A stretch of 64,000 bases of DNA from positions 47,828 to 111,827 of IMG/VR virus record IMGVR_UViG_3300028392_000041; one strand, 5' to 3'. Made by a program: the position numbers and the translations under genes. Below are positions 54,591-63,654 of this stretch, in pieces. The notes beneath the pieces were generated by a model, which made no database searches, was not told the DNA's origin, and saw nothing but the letters and a program-made list of their open reading frames with translations. This DNA comes from a virus. Position 1 is the stretch's first letter. Each line of letters starts with the position of its first letter.

Positions 54591-54598
54591 CTATTTAG
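54591..54598 (-). promoter_or_regulatory. Late-promoter-like element CTAAATAG
   Basis: 38 nt upstream of the 53783-54553 gene. Confidence 0.4.
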
Positions 54599-54610
54599 TT
54601 GCATATCGGT

Positions 54611-55786
54611 TTATGAATCCCTTAGAACTGCTTTTGGAGATGAATCTTTATTGCTCCAGTCCACGATAAAGTCTGGGTGAACTGGAGTCATGACACGACC
54701 AGCGGAATCTAATTCAATTTCCTGATGATCGTTTGGTGGAGGATTTATAGACCAATCAGTTTTTTGAACTTCTGCGCTATCCACTGGTGCGGTAGAATCG
54801 TCGACTTTGACGGTGACTCCTGCGCTGGTACTGTTTTCTGAAGGTCGTTGTTCCACACTTGGGGTACTGGTTGGCTCTGGACTACCAAATCTTCTGAAGA
54901 ATCGTTCTTTAATTCTGTTGATGGTGTTGGTGTCTTCTTCGTAGTGGTTTTCTTCGCTGGCGATTTTGTTTTCGATGCTGGCTTCGCTGCAGTCGTTTTC
55001 TTCGCTGCTGGTTTCTTTGGTTGAACTACCATTTTGTTCTCCTTCTTTTTTAAGTGGGATACTGGCTGCCATTAAAAGCAAGACTGCCAGTGGATCAAAA
55101 ACTATAACGATCATAATAATTACAATACGAACAGCCTTTTCCAAGATTCCTTGGTCTGGGTTGTCTCCGTATAATAATGCTGCGATATATTTAATTGGAC
55201 CAACTTCTGCTTCAACTTTTCTTAGTTCTGAAGCAATCGGTGCTCGTTCTTCATTTAATTTAGCAATCTTACCTTGAGCAGAGCCAATATCATTCAGTAA
55301 ATTAGTGCGTTCTTTCTGTTGACTCTTTCTAATTTGTAAAGATCTTTCAGCACCCTTACTATCATCGGATCTTGCCATTGTCTGATCAACAACAGCATCC
55401 ATTTGTTTAAGTTGTGCCCTTGCTGCATCAATGTTTTCTTTTTCTGTTTTGATTTTCTCATCATAGATCGCCAACTTAGAAGCAACATCTCCTGTTGGAA
55501 CTGCTTGATCTAAGTGTGCCTTTGATAGATAACCAAAGATACCCATGGATGTTAAAGTCATGAGAATGACTAATGCTACAACAAAGTAGCTACGCATTAG
55601 TATTGGAATTTGATTCCAACTGCGATAGATCCATGAAGCAACAACTAACTTAGCAAACTCCAGCACGCTACCCATTACAACAATAGGTATAACTGCAGCT
55701 GCAAAGATTGATGCCAATCCAGCAATTGAATAGTATGCTGCCACTGCTGATAAACAGACGGCAGTAAAGTATAGTAAATATGTCAT
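54611..55786 (-). CDS. Large phage membrane protein
   Basis: 391 residues. Three N-terminal transmembrane helices (residues ~3-22, 27-50, 65-88), a periplasmic or cytoplasmic coiled coil (~105-190), a fourth helix (~218-240, VIIMIVIVFDPLAVLLLMAA), then a long acidic disordered tail ending DSAGRVMTPVHPDFIVDWSN. The tail region also carries another open frame (54745-55032). Function unknown; perhaps a lysis or superinfection factor. Confidence 0.65.
   Translation of the reverse strand: MTYLLYFTAVCLSAVAAYYSIAGLASIFAAAVIPIVVMGSVLEFAKLVVASWIYRSWNQIPILMRSYFVVALVILMTLTSMGIFGYLSKAHLDQAVPTGDVASKLAIYDEKIKTEKENIDAARAQLKQMDAVVDQTMARSDDSKGAERSLQIRKSQQKERTNLLNDIGSAQGKIAKLNEERAPIASELRKVEAEVGPIKYIAALLYGDNPDQGILEKAVRIVIIMIVIVFDPLAVLLLMAASIPLKKEGEQNGSSTKETSSEENDCSEASIENKIASEENHYEEDTNTINRIKERFFRRFGSPEPTSTPSVEQRPSENSTSAGVTVKVDDSTAPVDSAEVQKTDWSINPPPNDHQEIELDSAGRVMTPVHPDFIVDWSNKDSSPKAVLRDS
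54745..55032 (-). CDS. Lys/Ala/Pro-rich protein in alternative frame (nested)
   Basis: 95 residues in the +1 frame of the membrane protein gene. AAGGAG lies 6 nt before its ATG. VVQPKKPAAKKTTAAKPASK then TKSPAKKTTTKKTPTPS resembles histone-H1-like tails; the C-terminus is WIAQKFKKLIGL. The frame is also open upstream through LKKKENK, so a frameshift fusion is possible. Purine-rich repeats can mimic such frames, hence moderate confidence. Confidence 0.4.
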   Translation of the reverse strand: MVVQPKKPAAKKTTAAKPASKTKSPAKKTTTKKTPTPSTELKNDSSEDLVVQSQPVPQVWNNDLQKTVPAQESPSKSTILPHQWIAQKFKKLIGL

Positions 55787-56208
55787 AACTTTCCTCTGAT
55801 ATGAGAACCATGAACCCTTACACTGATTTGACCATTGTAATAATCCATTGATTCTAACACTCTTCTAGTAAATTGTTCTCTGGCTTCAATGTATGAACAT
55901 TCAGCTTTTGATTTACAAAAGAAAAGAATCTCTCTCTTGAAGTTCTCTTTTCCGAGTTCTTCAACATCCTTATTCAATTCAATACTAGAACCATAATAAT
56001 CCATCCAGTCTGAGTCAATCTTCGACTTGATTTTCTTTTTCTTTTTTGTGCCGTTTTTCAACTTAACCATTCGATAGGTTGTTTTGGAAAACTTGGCTAA
56101 TTTCTTACCAATATACTTACGGCTGTTGGTCAGATTTGTTATTTCATAAACAAATCCAACGCAATCTTCAGGCAACTCTTCGACAACATTATTTTTATAA
56201 ATCCACAT
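55783..56208 (-). CDS. GIY-YIG-like endonuclease
   Basis: 141 residues. VGFVYEITNLTNSRKYIGKK is a GIY-YIG core with GFV for GIY; Arg and Glu follow in KENFKREILFF and CSYIEAREQF. Basic insert KNGTKKKKKIKSK. Similar nucleases are free-standing homing enzymes, but this type is widespread in T4-like phages. Confidence 0.75.
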   Translation of the reverse strand: MWIYKNNVVEELPEDCVGFVYEITNLTNSRKYIGKKLAKFSKTTYRMVKLKNGTKKKKKIKSKIDSDWMDYYGSSIELNKDVEELGKENFKREILFFCKSKAECSYIEAREQFTRRVLESMDYYNGQISVRVHGSHIRGKL

Positions 56209-56219
56209 AGTAGATTTAT

Positions 56220-56369
56220 TTAGTCGTCTTCTTCTAAGTCCTCTTCTTCGAAAATGTCACCAGAACATACAGGACAGTACACAATATCTTCCAAGTGTGT
56301 ATCAGATCCTTTTATAATAATCTTTCCTTCAGCACCGCATTCTTCGCATTCGAAATGTTTCGTTGTCAT
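56220..56369 (-). CDS. Small zinc-ribbon protein
   Basis: 49 residues: CEECGAEGKIIIKG then YCPVCSGDIFEEED. Two CxxC pairs form a zinc ribbon; acidic tail. Common in T4-like phages. Confidence 0.65.
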   Translation of the reverse strand: MTTKHFECEECGAEGKIIIKGSDTHLEDIVYCPVCSGDIFEEEDLEEDD

Positions 56370-56373
56370 CTTT

Positions 56374-56919
56374 TTACCTAAAATTTGGACCTTCTATCCA
56401 AAGGGATAATGTTTTTCTTACTCCCTTTGTTACGGGAGTTACTCTATGCTGTATATAAGATGGAAATATTAACACAGTTCCAGCAGTTCTCAATTCATTA
56501 ATTGGTCTTGGTTTGTTTATAAAAAACTCTAAATCTCCACCTTCATAATTTGATGATAAAGAAACAACAACTGTTAATTTACTATCTTTAGTTGGATGAG
56601 TATCCATCGCATCACCATGCCAGTCGTACTGTCCAGCATATTTAGAATCATAAACATTATAATTTATTGTATTTGTAGATCCAAAGTCATCAACATCAAA
56701 CTTAAATTCTGTTTCGTTTGTTTTTAAAACTAATATTTTTAGATTACTTAAATAATGCTGCGCTTTTGGCCAAGGTATAAGTTTTGTGTTTGCGCTTTTT
56801 GTAACATTGGCAGGAACATCAATAAGTTGTGGATGGGCATCTCTGTCTAGGTATTGACATATCTTCAAACATTCTTCTTCAGTAAAAAAAGATGTAAAAC
56901 ATATTGCTTCTTTTCTCAT
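56374..56919 (-). CDS. 2-oxoglutarate/Fe(II) oxygenase (PKHD type)
   Basis: 181 residues. Ligands H-x-D in YDWHGDAMDTH and His in FPSYIQHRVTPVTKGVR, with Arg in KTLSLWIEG. YEGGDLEFFINKP is the strand between. Close in plan to the 17340 enzyme. Confidence 0.85.
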   Translation of the reverse strand: MRKEAICFTSFFTEEECLKICQYLDRDAHPQLIDVPANVTKSANTKLIPWPKAQHYLSNLKILVLKTNETEFKFDVDDFGSTNTINYNVYDSKYAGQYDWHGDAMDTHPTKDSKLTVVVSLSSNYEGGDLEFFINKPRPINELRTAGTVLIFPSYIQHRVTPVTKGVRKTLSLWIEGPNFR

Positions 56920-57528
56920 TTAAATTCCCGAATCAAATAGTATATTACCAGCAATTGAAATTCTAACATCATCTGATGTATAAAATGGATAAACACAATG
57001 AATTAAAGAAGCAGGAAACATAATCATTGTTCCTTCCATTTCTTTAGTAAATTTAATTGAGTCGATTAAAGGTGTTCCGATTATTGATTGATATACAAAC
57101 TGAAATGTTCCTGCAGTGCCACCATTTGGATTTTCAATTTTATGTTCATATGGTATATTTACCCAAACAACATAAGCTGCGATTCCACTGTGGAAATGAT
57201 TTGGAATAAATTCATGTTTATTTTGTAAATTTACCCATGTACTGCCATTAACAACTTCAAGTTTTTTACTATTAAGTTGTGATGCGTTTGTTACATTAAA
57301 ATAAGAATCGTATTGATTAAACATATTAACAGCATAACCATCTAATTCTTTTTTATTTTGTTCAAGCGGATAATGTTTAGCAACTCCATTGCCAGTTAAT
57401 CCAGAAATAAATTCCTGTTTATTTGAACTTTTTATTTCTTCACATTCTGTTTTTAATTTAGAGAACAACTCTTGTGGAAGTTTTTCTTTAACAAAACCAA
57501 AATTATTTAATGTATTAAATTCTATCAC
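56920..57528 (-). CDS. 2-oxoglutarate/Fe(II) oxygenase-fold protein
   Basis: 202 residues. HEFIPNHFHSGIAAYVVWVN with ligand His residues, MIMFPASLIHCVYPF with distal His and DVRISIAGNIL with Arg. Between NrdB and another oxygenase. Confidence 0.8.
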   Translation of the reverse strand: MIEFNTLNNFGFVKEKLPQELFSKLKTECEEIKSSNKQEFISGLTGNGVAKHYPLEQNKKELDGYAVNMFNQYDSYFNVTNASQLNSKKLEVVNGSTWVNLQNKHEFIPNHFHSGIAAYVVWVNIPYEHKIENPNGGTAGTFQFVYQSIIGTPLIDSIKFTKEMEGTMIMFPASLIHCVYPFYTSDDVRISIAGNILFDSGI

Positions 57529-58517
57529 GCAGCCTTACCCCAAACATCTCCCCAGTCTCCAGACAATGCGCCTTTGGCATAGTCAGTCACACGATTCTCA
57601 AAGAAGTTGCCGTGTACTGGTGCGTTAATCATTTCCTCAACCCATGGTAGTGGGTTCTTCTTTACCTTAAAGATTCCCTTCATGCCAAGAGAGATAAGAC
57701 GACGATCGGCAATATAACGAATGTATTGTTTAACATCAGCTGCAGATAATTCTCTCATATCAGCACCTTGATAGCAAAGATCAATAAACTTATCTTCTAA
57801 TTCTACCATGCGTTCAGCGATTGTGTAGATTTTACCTTTTAGTTCATCGTTCCAAATTTCATTGTTTTCTTTTACATATTCTTTAAATAAACGAATCATC
57901 GACTCAGCATGCATTGTTTCATCAACAATTGACCAAGTAACAATTTGACCCATACCTTTCATTAATCCGTGACGAGGAAAATTAAGCAACATGATAAAAG
58001 AACTAAAAAGCTGCATCCCTTCAGTAAAGGCACTGAAAACAGCAATATGCTCAGCAGTGCTAGCGATAGTACCATTCCTGCTAGAAAGATCAAGTACATA
58101 GTCATGTTTATCCTTCATCTCTTGGTATTCCAAGAATTGATTGTAAGTAGATTCTGGTAAACCCAGCGTTTCAATCAGATGAGAATATGCAGCAATGTGT
58201 AATGCTTCACGAGCTGCGAATCCCATCAACATCATACGAACTTCAGGCTGAGGGAAATAAGGTAGATAATTGTTAACATAGCCACCAGCAACATCAATAT
58301 CACCTTGGGTAAAGAATCTAAAGATGTTTGTGAGGAATAATTTTTCTTCATTTGTTAATTTCTTTTTCCAATCTTTTACATCTTCTGCCATTGGTACTTC
58401 TGAGTGTAACCAGTGCGCTTGTTCATGTTTCAACCAAGCATCATATGCCCATGGGTAGTTAAATGGTTTAAAGTGATTGCGTGTATCAGTTAGTCTTGTT
58501 TTTGTTTTAGTTATCAT
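57525..58517 (-). CDS. nrdB: Ribonucleotide reductase class I beta subunit
   Basis: 330 residues from MITKTKTRLTDTRN. Di-iron ligands in FTQGDIDVAGGYVNN, REALHIAAYSHLIE and FTEGMQLFSSF / IVDETMHAESM, the NrdB helix bundle. C-terminal NFFENRVTDYAKG leads to the alpha-binding tail. Starts 4 nt after nrdA. Confidence 0.93.
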   Translation of the reverse strand: MITKTKTRLTDTRNHFKPFNYPWAYDAWLKHEQAHWLHSEVPMAEDVKDWKKKLTNEEKLFLTNIFRFFTQGDIDVAGGYVNNYLPYFPQPEVRMMLMGFAAREALHIAAYSHLIETLGLPESTYNQFLEYQEMKDKHDYVLDLSSRNGTIASTAEHIAVFSAFTEGMQLFSSFIMLLNFPRHGLMKGMGQIVTWSIVDETMHAESMIRLFKEYVKENNEIWNDELKGKIYTIAERMVELEDKFIDLCYQGADMRELSAADVKQYIRYIADRRLISLGMKGIFKVKKNPLPWVEEMINAPVHGNFFENRVTDYAKGALSGDWGDVWGKAA

Positions 58518-58521
58518 TTTT

Positions 58522-60312
58522 TTATCCCTCGCATGCCAAACATTCATTGCCTTCCGTCAGGTCATGCAAATTGATTTCTTTAATAATTTCACGCTCAATA
58601 CGCTTAGAAACTTTATCAGCTTTAGCAATCTTATCGCTACGACAATAGTAAAGAGTCTTCAGCTTTTGTTTCCATGCCATGAAGTGAACAGCGTGTATGT
58701 ATTTAATGTGGCTGTCGGGTCGAAAGAAAAGATTGACTGATTGGGCTTGGTCAATGAATTCTTGTCTGTCAGAAGCATGTTGGATGAGCCATCGTTGGTC
58801 AATTTCCATACTTGTTTTGAATACATCTCTTGTCCATTCGTCCAAGGATTCCATATGTTGTACGGATCCGTCATTGGCAATGATACTGGACCAAATTTCA
58901 TTATATTCACTTTCATCTTTCGCTTTATCCTTAATAATTTTATCGAGATAACGATTCTTGTTTAGGTGAGAACCCGATAGAGTATCCTGGCGATAAGCAT
59001 TGGCACGATAAGGTTCAATAGAAGGACTAGTATTGCCCATAAGAATGGAAGAAGAAGCATTGGGAGCAATAGCCATAAGATGACTAAACCTATTCCCAGT
59101 ACCCACTGCATCAGGTGCTTCACCCCTCTCCAATCCAAGTTGTTTATTAGCGACATCTAATTTCTCTCTTATAGTTTTAAAGATGTTTTTATTTCTACCA
59201 ACTGCTAATGATGATTCCCACGGCAAGTTGTTTCGTTGTAGATAAGCATGCCAACCCAAAGCACCGATGCCAATGCTGCGCTCACGACTGGCAGAATACC
59301 TTGCACGCTCAATGGAGGTAGGCGCATTAGAAATAAAATACTCCAAAACATTGTCGAGCATTTCAGCAATATCACGAAGGAAGTCAGGATGGTCTTTCCA
59401 CTCATCATAGTACTCCAAGTTTAGTGAGGATAAACAACAAACAGCAGTGCGTTTTTCATTTGTTGGTAAAATAATTTCTGAACAAAGATTTGATTGATTA
59501 ATTTTTAGACCAAGATCTTTAAGATGCTGTGGCATCTTGCGATTAGATTCATCAATAAAGTGTAGGTATGGCTCACCAGTCATCATACGCATCTCAAGCA
59601 GTTTCTGCCAGAGTTCTTTTGCTGATACTGTCTCACGAACTTCTTTAGATGCTGGGTCAACAAGTGGCCAAGAGTCGTCAAAGTTTGGATCAATCATTGA
59701 CTGTTCAATAATTTCCATAAAACGATCAGGAATATTAATTCCATGATGCATATTCAGAGTGCGCATATTTTGATCGCCTGTCGGCTTGCGCATCTCTAGA
59801 AAATTTATAATATCTGGGTGATCAATAGATAAGTAAGCAGCATAACTACCACGACGGGTGCGACCTTGACGATATGCCAAACTAGATGCGTCATATATTT
59901 TGAGGTGAGGCATAACGCCAGTACTTTTATCATCAGCCGAACGAATACCAAAGCCAATCCCAACACCACCGCCCAACATACTAAGCCAATTTGTTTCAGA
60001 TAGATTATCAACTAGACCCTCCGCTGTATCTTCAATATAATTAAGGAAACATGATATAGGCAAGCCACGCTTACTACGACCAAAACTGAGAATGGGAGTA
60101 GAATAACTGAGCCAATGTTTACTACTGTATTCATATAATCGTTGCGCATGTTCAGGGTTGCTCCCAAATGTTTTAGACACAAAGGCAAATCGCTCTTGCG
60201 GACTTACCTCATCATCCTTCATGTAACTTTCTTTTAATCTTATTTTTCCTAACTCGTCGAATAAACTATCTCGTGTGTAATCAACCTGAATGCCATGCAC
60301 TTCGTCTGCCAT
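58522..60312 (-). CDS. nrdA: Ribonucleotide reductase class I alpha subunit
   Basis: 596 residues, shorter than E. coli NrdA (761) because the ATP-cone is missing, so dATP control is probably lost. Substrate-site motifs: STPILSFGRSKRGLPISCFL, MLGGGVGIGFGIR, INQSNLCSEIILP (NxCxE), AVCCLSSLNLE. C-terminal CLACEG provides the thiol pair reduced by thioredoxin. Makes dNDPs for phage DNA. Confidence 0.94.
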   Translation of the reverse strand: MADEVHGIQVDYTRDSLFDELGKIRLKESYMKDDEVSPQERFAFVSKTFGSNPEHAQRLYEYSSKHWLSYSTPILSFGRSKRGLPISCFLNYIEDTAEGLVDNLSETNWLSMLGGGVGIGFGIRSADDKSTGVMPHLKIYDASSLAYRQGRTRRGSYAAYLSIDHPDIINFLEMRKPTGDQNMRTLNMHHGINIPDRFMEIIEQSMIDPNFDDSWPLVDPASKEVRETVSAKELWQKLLEMRMMTGEPYLHFIDESNRKMPQHLKDLGLKINQSNLCSEIILPTNEKRTAVCCLSSLNLEYYDEWKDHPDFLRDIAEMLDNVLEYFISNAPTSIERARYSASRERSIGIGALGWHAYLQRNNLPWESSLAVGRNKNIFKTIREKLDVANKQLGLERGEAPDAVGTGNRFSHLMAIAPNASSSILMGNTSPSIEPYRANAYRQDTLSGSHLNKNRYLDKIIKDKAKDESEYNEIWSSIIANDGSVQHMESLDEWTRDVFKTSMEIDQRWLIQHASDRQEFIDQAQSVNLFFRPDSHIKYIHAVHFMAWKQKLKTLYYCRSDKIAKADKVSKRIEREIIKEINLHDLTEGNECLACEG

Positions 60313-60335
60313 TTAATACTCCAATTATATTCTTG

Positions 60336-60989
60336 TTATTCTACAAACTCAGTAGTCATTGGAAACACTTCGGCAATAACCTTGGCACATTCCTTTGCTA
60401 CTAACTGATGTTCCTTTTGAGTGCCATTAGCACTGCGTAATTCTATAAAGTGAATCCAACTTCTTAAAGTTCCATTCATATATAAGCGAGAAACAGTTAG
60501 TCCTTCTGGTAGAACTGCTCTTGCTTGTTCCTTCGCGATCCCATTTTGAATTGCCCACTCATAGGCACTCTTGGCAGACTCTAATACTTTTTCCTGCTGT
60601 GTTTCCCAAAACGCTTGAAGTGCGAGATTCTCTGTCTCGATGCTGTTTTGTCTATTTTTAGGATCTTGAAGTCTTGCTTCTCGTAGTACAAAATCTAATT
60701 CCTTTGTTGGATCAGCGTAACGCTGACTAAACTCTTGAAAAGAAAACGAACGATGGCGCAAGATCTGCCTTGCTATATCGCGAGTAGTTTCAATCTCTAA
60801 ACACATAGAAACCATCTCCAATGGTGACCAGTGTTTATTCTTAATTAAATAACGAATTAACTTCTCTGATGTATCTGTGTTGTTTTGATTACTAGGATTA
60901 GAAACTCTTGCGCAAAAGGCAATTAAATCCGTAGTGTTTTGTTCTGGCTCGCATGATTTAGAATAACCAATTAACTTTACTTTCAACAT
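60336..60989 (-). CDS. thyX: Flavin-dependent thymidylate synthase ThyX
   Basis: 217 residues from MLKVKLIGYSKSCE (GGAG just upstream; an ATG 9 nt earlier is possible). Signature RHRSFSFQEFSQRYAD, then ARAVLPEGLTVSRLYMNGT and WIHFIELRSAN. Converts dUMP to dTMP with methylene-THF and NADPH; follows dCMP deaminase in the pathway. Confidence 0.93.
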   Translation of the reverse strand: MLKVKLIGYSKSCEPEQNTTDLIAFCARVSNPSNQNNTDTSEKLIRYLIKNKHWSPLEMVSMCLEIETTRDIARQILRHRSFSFQEFSQRYADPTKELDFVLREARLQDPKNRQNSIETENLALQAFWETQQEKVLESAKSAYEWAIQNGIAKEQARAVLPEGLTVSRLYMNGTLRSWIHFIELRSANGTQKEHQLVAKECAKVIAEVFPMTTEFVE

Positions 60990-61987
60990 TTTCTCCATTC
61001 TGTGAATCTTAACTTCGCTTCCATGCCAGTGAAGGTATTTCTATTTATGAGATCTAGAATTTGAGCAGGAGTTCTTCCTGATAAAATCATTTCATTAATA
61101 TCTTTCTCTACCACAGTATCTGGATACATAACTACATTATACCCCTTGTCAATGTACTTAGCAAGTTGCTTTGTAATCTCTTTGCTTCGGGGTTCATTAT
61201 CCATTACGATCGTTGCATTAGTAAGCAACTGCCTAATAGTAGGGGTATCAAAACTGCTTCCTGATACAGCGATTGCGTTCGGAAGAAAAAGAGAGTCAAT
61301 CGGTCCCTCAACAACAAATATTCGTTTAGAATAATCAATTCTTTCAAGTCCATATATTTTCTCCTCATTCTCATCAATCTTGATGGTATAATACTTAGGT
61401 TCTTCCTTACCGAATGCCCTACCTTGAAACGCAATTACTTTACCATGCGAATTAAAGTAAGGGATGACTAACCTTGGATGCTCATCATTAATAGGTTCAG
61501 GAAACTTTGGTGTTATGCTATTAACATATGCCTTAAACTTCGGTGAGAAGTAAAGCAGGTTCCACTTATCCTTGGGTATATTTCGATTAGCAACATACTG
61601 TACTGCAGGGTGGTCGTCTCTCATTCTATCGATGCGAGATAGTTCATCAAGAACTGAGTCATCAAGATCTAACTCAACTGTCGGTGGAAGTACTTCAGCA
61701 ATGTCTTTGTGGTCATTATATCTTGTTGCGCCATTTTTATATCGCTCAACAACATACTCATCATATAGGTTTGAATCAATATACTTTATTAGATTGCCAA
61801 TGTTTGTGCTGTATCCGCACTTATGACACTTCACAAGTAAGTCTTGTTTAAATTTGTAGATGTATCCTCTTGCTTTACGAGGATTCTTTTTAGAATCACC
61901 ACAGATGGGGCAACTGTAGTTCCAAAGATAGTCGTTCTTCTTTGCAAAGTTGCGCAATCTCGTGCCTAACAAAGATGCGTATTTCAT
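60983..61987 (-). CDS. 61: DNA primase, T4 gp61-like
   Basis: 334 residues from MKYASLLGTRL. N-terminal zinc finger CPICGDSKKN ... CHKCGYS, TOPRIM domain with EGPIDSLFLP and DNEPRSKEI. Makes RNA primers with the gp41 helicase. Overlaps thyX slightly. Confidence 0.88.
   Translation of the reverse strand: MKYASLLGTRLRNFAKKNDYLWNYSCPICGDSKKNPRKARGYIYKFKQDLLVKCHKCGYSTNIGNLIKYIDSNLYDEYVVERYKNGATRYNDHKDIAEVLPPTVELDLDDSVLDELSRIDRMRDDHPAVQYVANRNIPKDKWNLLYFSPKFKAYVNSITPKFPEPINDEHPRLVIPYFNSHGKVIAFQGRAFGKEEPKYYTIKIDENEEKIYGLERIDYSKRIFVVEGPIDSLFLPNAIAVSGSSFDTPTIRQLLTNATIVMDNEPRSKEITKQLAKYIDKGYNVVMYPDTVVEKDINEMILSGRTPAQILDLINRNTFTGMEAKLRFTEWRKC
61041..61049 (-). promoter_or_regulatory. Late-promoter-like element CATAAATAG
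   Basis: Inside the 3' end of the primase gene, ~50 nt upstream of thyX. A weak call because thyX is expected to be early. Confidence 0.25.
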
Positions 61988-62008
61988 GTCAATATGTAGC
62001 ATAATATA

Positions 62009-62037
62009 ATTATACCTTAAAACAAATAAAAAAGCAA
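62009..62037 (-). promoter_or_regulatory. Sigma70-type promoter for primase-thyX-nrd
   Basis: TTGCTT-N17-TATAAT on the complement, -35 within the terminator hairpin. Confidence 0.72.
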
Positions 62038-62053
62038 GCCCAAGAGCTTGCTT
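62032..62053 (-). terminator. Rho-independent terminator
   Basis: Minus strand AAGCAAGC-TCTTGG-GCTTGCTT followed by TTTTA; ends the 64-62 kb operon. Confidence 0.85.
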
Positions 62054-62071
62054 TTGCGAAGCGATTACAGC

Positions 62072-62398
62072 TTACTTCAAAAATTTAGCAAAGAAATCTA
62101 GGTGACCCATTAGGTAACCAACAACGATTGCACCACCGACAATCATCCACTTCCAGCGTTCAAGAAGATCAATCCTGCTACCAAGACCATCGATTTTCTT
62201 GCTCATTACTGCATGTTGTTCTTCATCACTTTTTGCCAAGTCGTCAATCTTGCGATCGATGTGATCGGTGATCTCACGATTACCCGTGGTAATACGAGAA
62301 TGGAGTTCTTTGATGTCTTGTTTCACGGCAGCAACATCTTCCTTAATGCCTTCTACTTGTGCTTCCAATTTAGCAATCCTCTCAATATCTATTGCCAT
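62072..62398 (-). CDS. Coiled-coil protein with C-terminal membrane helix
   Basis: 108 residues: heptads over residues 1-80 (LEAQVEGIKEDVAAVKQDI), then WMIVGGAIVVGYLMGHL. Follows the spanin pair; a lysis-related membrane protein is plausible. Confidence 0.62.
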   Translation of the reverse strand: MAIDIERIAKLEAQVEGIKEDVAAVKQDIKELHSRITTGNREITDHIDRKIDDLAKSDEEQHAVMSKKIDGLGSRIDLLERWKWMIVGGAIVVGYLMGHLDFFAKFLK

Positions 62399-62399
62399 T

Positions 62400-62663
62400 T
62401 TATTTTACACTCTCAAATATTTGTTTTTGTGAATTATACCATTCAATCCAAGTATCAACTTTGGCTTTACATTCATGGTATTCCGAATAGTTTTCCGTCA
62501 CAATTTTCAATACTTCGCTCAACTTTGTTGTTGGTTCAGTTTGTTTTAAATCAGCACATACCGTAATGAGTTCTTTTGGAACCTCAGGGAAATTTCTTTT
62601 AACTGGCGCAGTCCCAGCGCATCCAGTCAATACTAACATACTTATGAGTAGGAGTTTTTTCAT
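62400..62663 (-). CDS. Outer-membrane lipoprotein, Rz1-like o-spanin
   Basis: 87 residues: signal MKKLLLISMLVLTG with lipobox Cys15, then PVKRNFPEVPKELITVCADL and HECKAKVDTWIEWYNSQKQI. Pairs with the inner-membrane protein upstream to fuse the two membranes at lysis. Confidence 0.75.
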   Translation of the reverse strand: MKKLLLISMLVLTGCAGTAPVKRNFPEVPKELITVCADLKQTEPTTKLSEVLKIVTENYSEYHECKAKVDTWIEWYNSQKQIFESVK

Positions 62664-63103
62664 TTCTTAACTCCCTTTGCTGCATCATTAAGAATGTCCA
62701 ATGCTTCTGGAATTACTTCACATTTTGCATCCATTTTTGCAGCTACTTCGACAATTTGTTTTTCAATTACTATTTGTTTTTCTTTAACAACTTTAACTCT
62801 ATCAACATAGACAGTTTTAATTTGTGTATTTGTATTCTTAGAATCGACTTCAGCTTTGGCAACTTTAGTTTCTAACTGAGAAACTTTATCACGCCAAGCC
62901 ATTTCAGTGGAGTATCCGCCATAAAAATAAACACCAGCAACTGCTATCAGTGTTCCAAGTATTCTTACTGGTTCACGATAAGGTATTGCTGGTGGCAATA
63001 AATTCAAAAAGAATGATGCAATGTATAATCCAACCCCTGCGAGCATAATAGCATAAACAGCAAGATGCAAAATTGCATCAGGAACAAAGGATAACATCCA
63101 CAT
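62660..63103 (-). CDS. Inner-membrane i-spanin-like protein
   Basis: 147 residues: two or three N-terminal hydrophobic segments (residues ~10-65), then a periplasmic coiled coil (KVSQLETKVAKAEVDSKNTN, EKQIVIEKQIVEVAAKMDAK). 4-nt overlap with the lipoprotein, as in Rz/Rz1 pairs, though Rz usually has a single helix. Confidence 0.68.
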   Translation of the reverse strand: MWMLSFVPDAILHLAVYAIMLAGVGLYIASFFLNLLPPAIPYREPVRILGTLIAVAGVYFYGGYSTEMAWRDKVSQLETKVAKAEVDSKNTNTQIKTVYVDRVKVVKEKQIVIEKQIVEVAAKMDAKCEVIPEALDILNDAAKGVKK

Positions 63104-63654
63104 TATTTAATCTCTAAAGGTACGCTACGACGAGTCATGCCTGCGATTACGCCAGCTTGACCTTTTTGATATTTCTTAATATCTTTCTTACCAATTTTTG
63201 GTTCATTAGTTGAAACAGCAGCACCAGTTGCATTGGCAACTCCACCTTCGCCATCTTCTGCGATTTGTTTCAATACTTTTTCGAGTAGTATTTCTTCTTC
63301 AACTAAAGTAACTTTATCAAGTCTATGAACCAAATTTCTAAATTGCTGTTCAGAAACAAAAGCTGTTTTAGTTTCTACTTTTTCTTTAACGAAGTAGTAA
63401 GCAGCAACCAAATTTTTCAAATTTGATTCGCCACCTGGAAGTTTATTGATCAATCTTTTCAAATTGAAAATCAAGCGAGTAAGATAGTTGAATGCATCTT
63501 TCTCTGCTTGAGTCTTTAAATCTTTTGCGTGCTTTAACAGTTTACCCTTGGCATCTACTATACCAAGTCTGTAGGCATCTGTCTTATCAAAAGGTGTGAC
63601 TAACATATACAGCAACTTTGCTGCAATTATGTTGTCCATTAAAGCTGATGCCAT
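63103..63654 (-). CDS. Conserved T4-like phage protein
   Basis: 183 residues. ALMDNIIAAKLLYMLVTPFD, LIFNLKRLINKLPGGESNLK and a C-terminal KYQKGQAGVIAGMTRRSVPL are conserved in marine T4-like phages in my memory. Helical; virion or head role suspected, not shown. Confidence 0.68.
   Translation of the reverse strand: MASALMDNIIAAKLLYMLVTPFDKTDAYRLGIVDAKGKLLKHAKDLKTQAEKDAFNYLTRLIFNLKRLINKLPGGESNLKNLVAAYYFVKEKVETKTAFVSEQQFRNLVHRLDKVTLVEEEILLEKVLKQIAEDGEGGVANATGAAVSTNEPKIGKKDIKKYQKGQAGVIAGMTRRSVPLEIK

Noticed and set aside
56217-56223. CTAAATA upstream of the GIY-YIG gene as late promoter
   Set aside because: Only 9 nt from the start codon and within the stop region of the previous gene; spacing does not allow a promoter for that gene.
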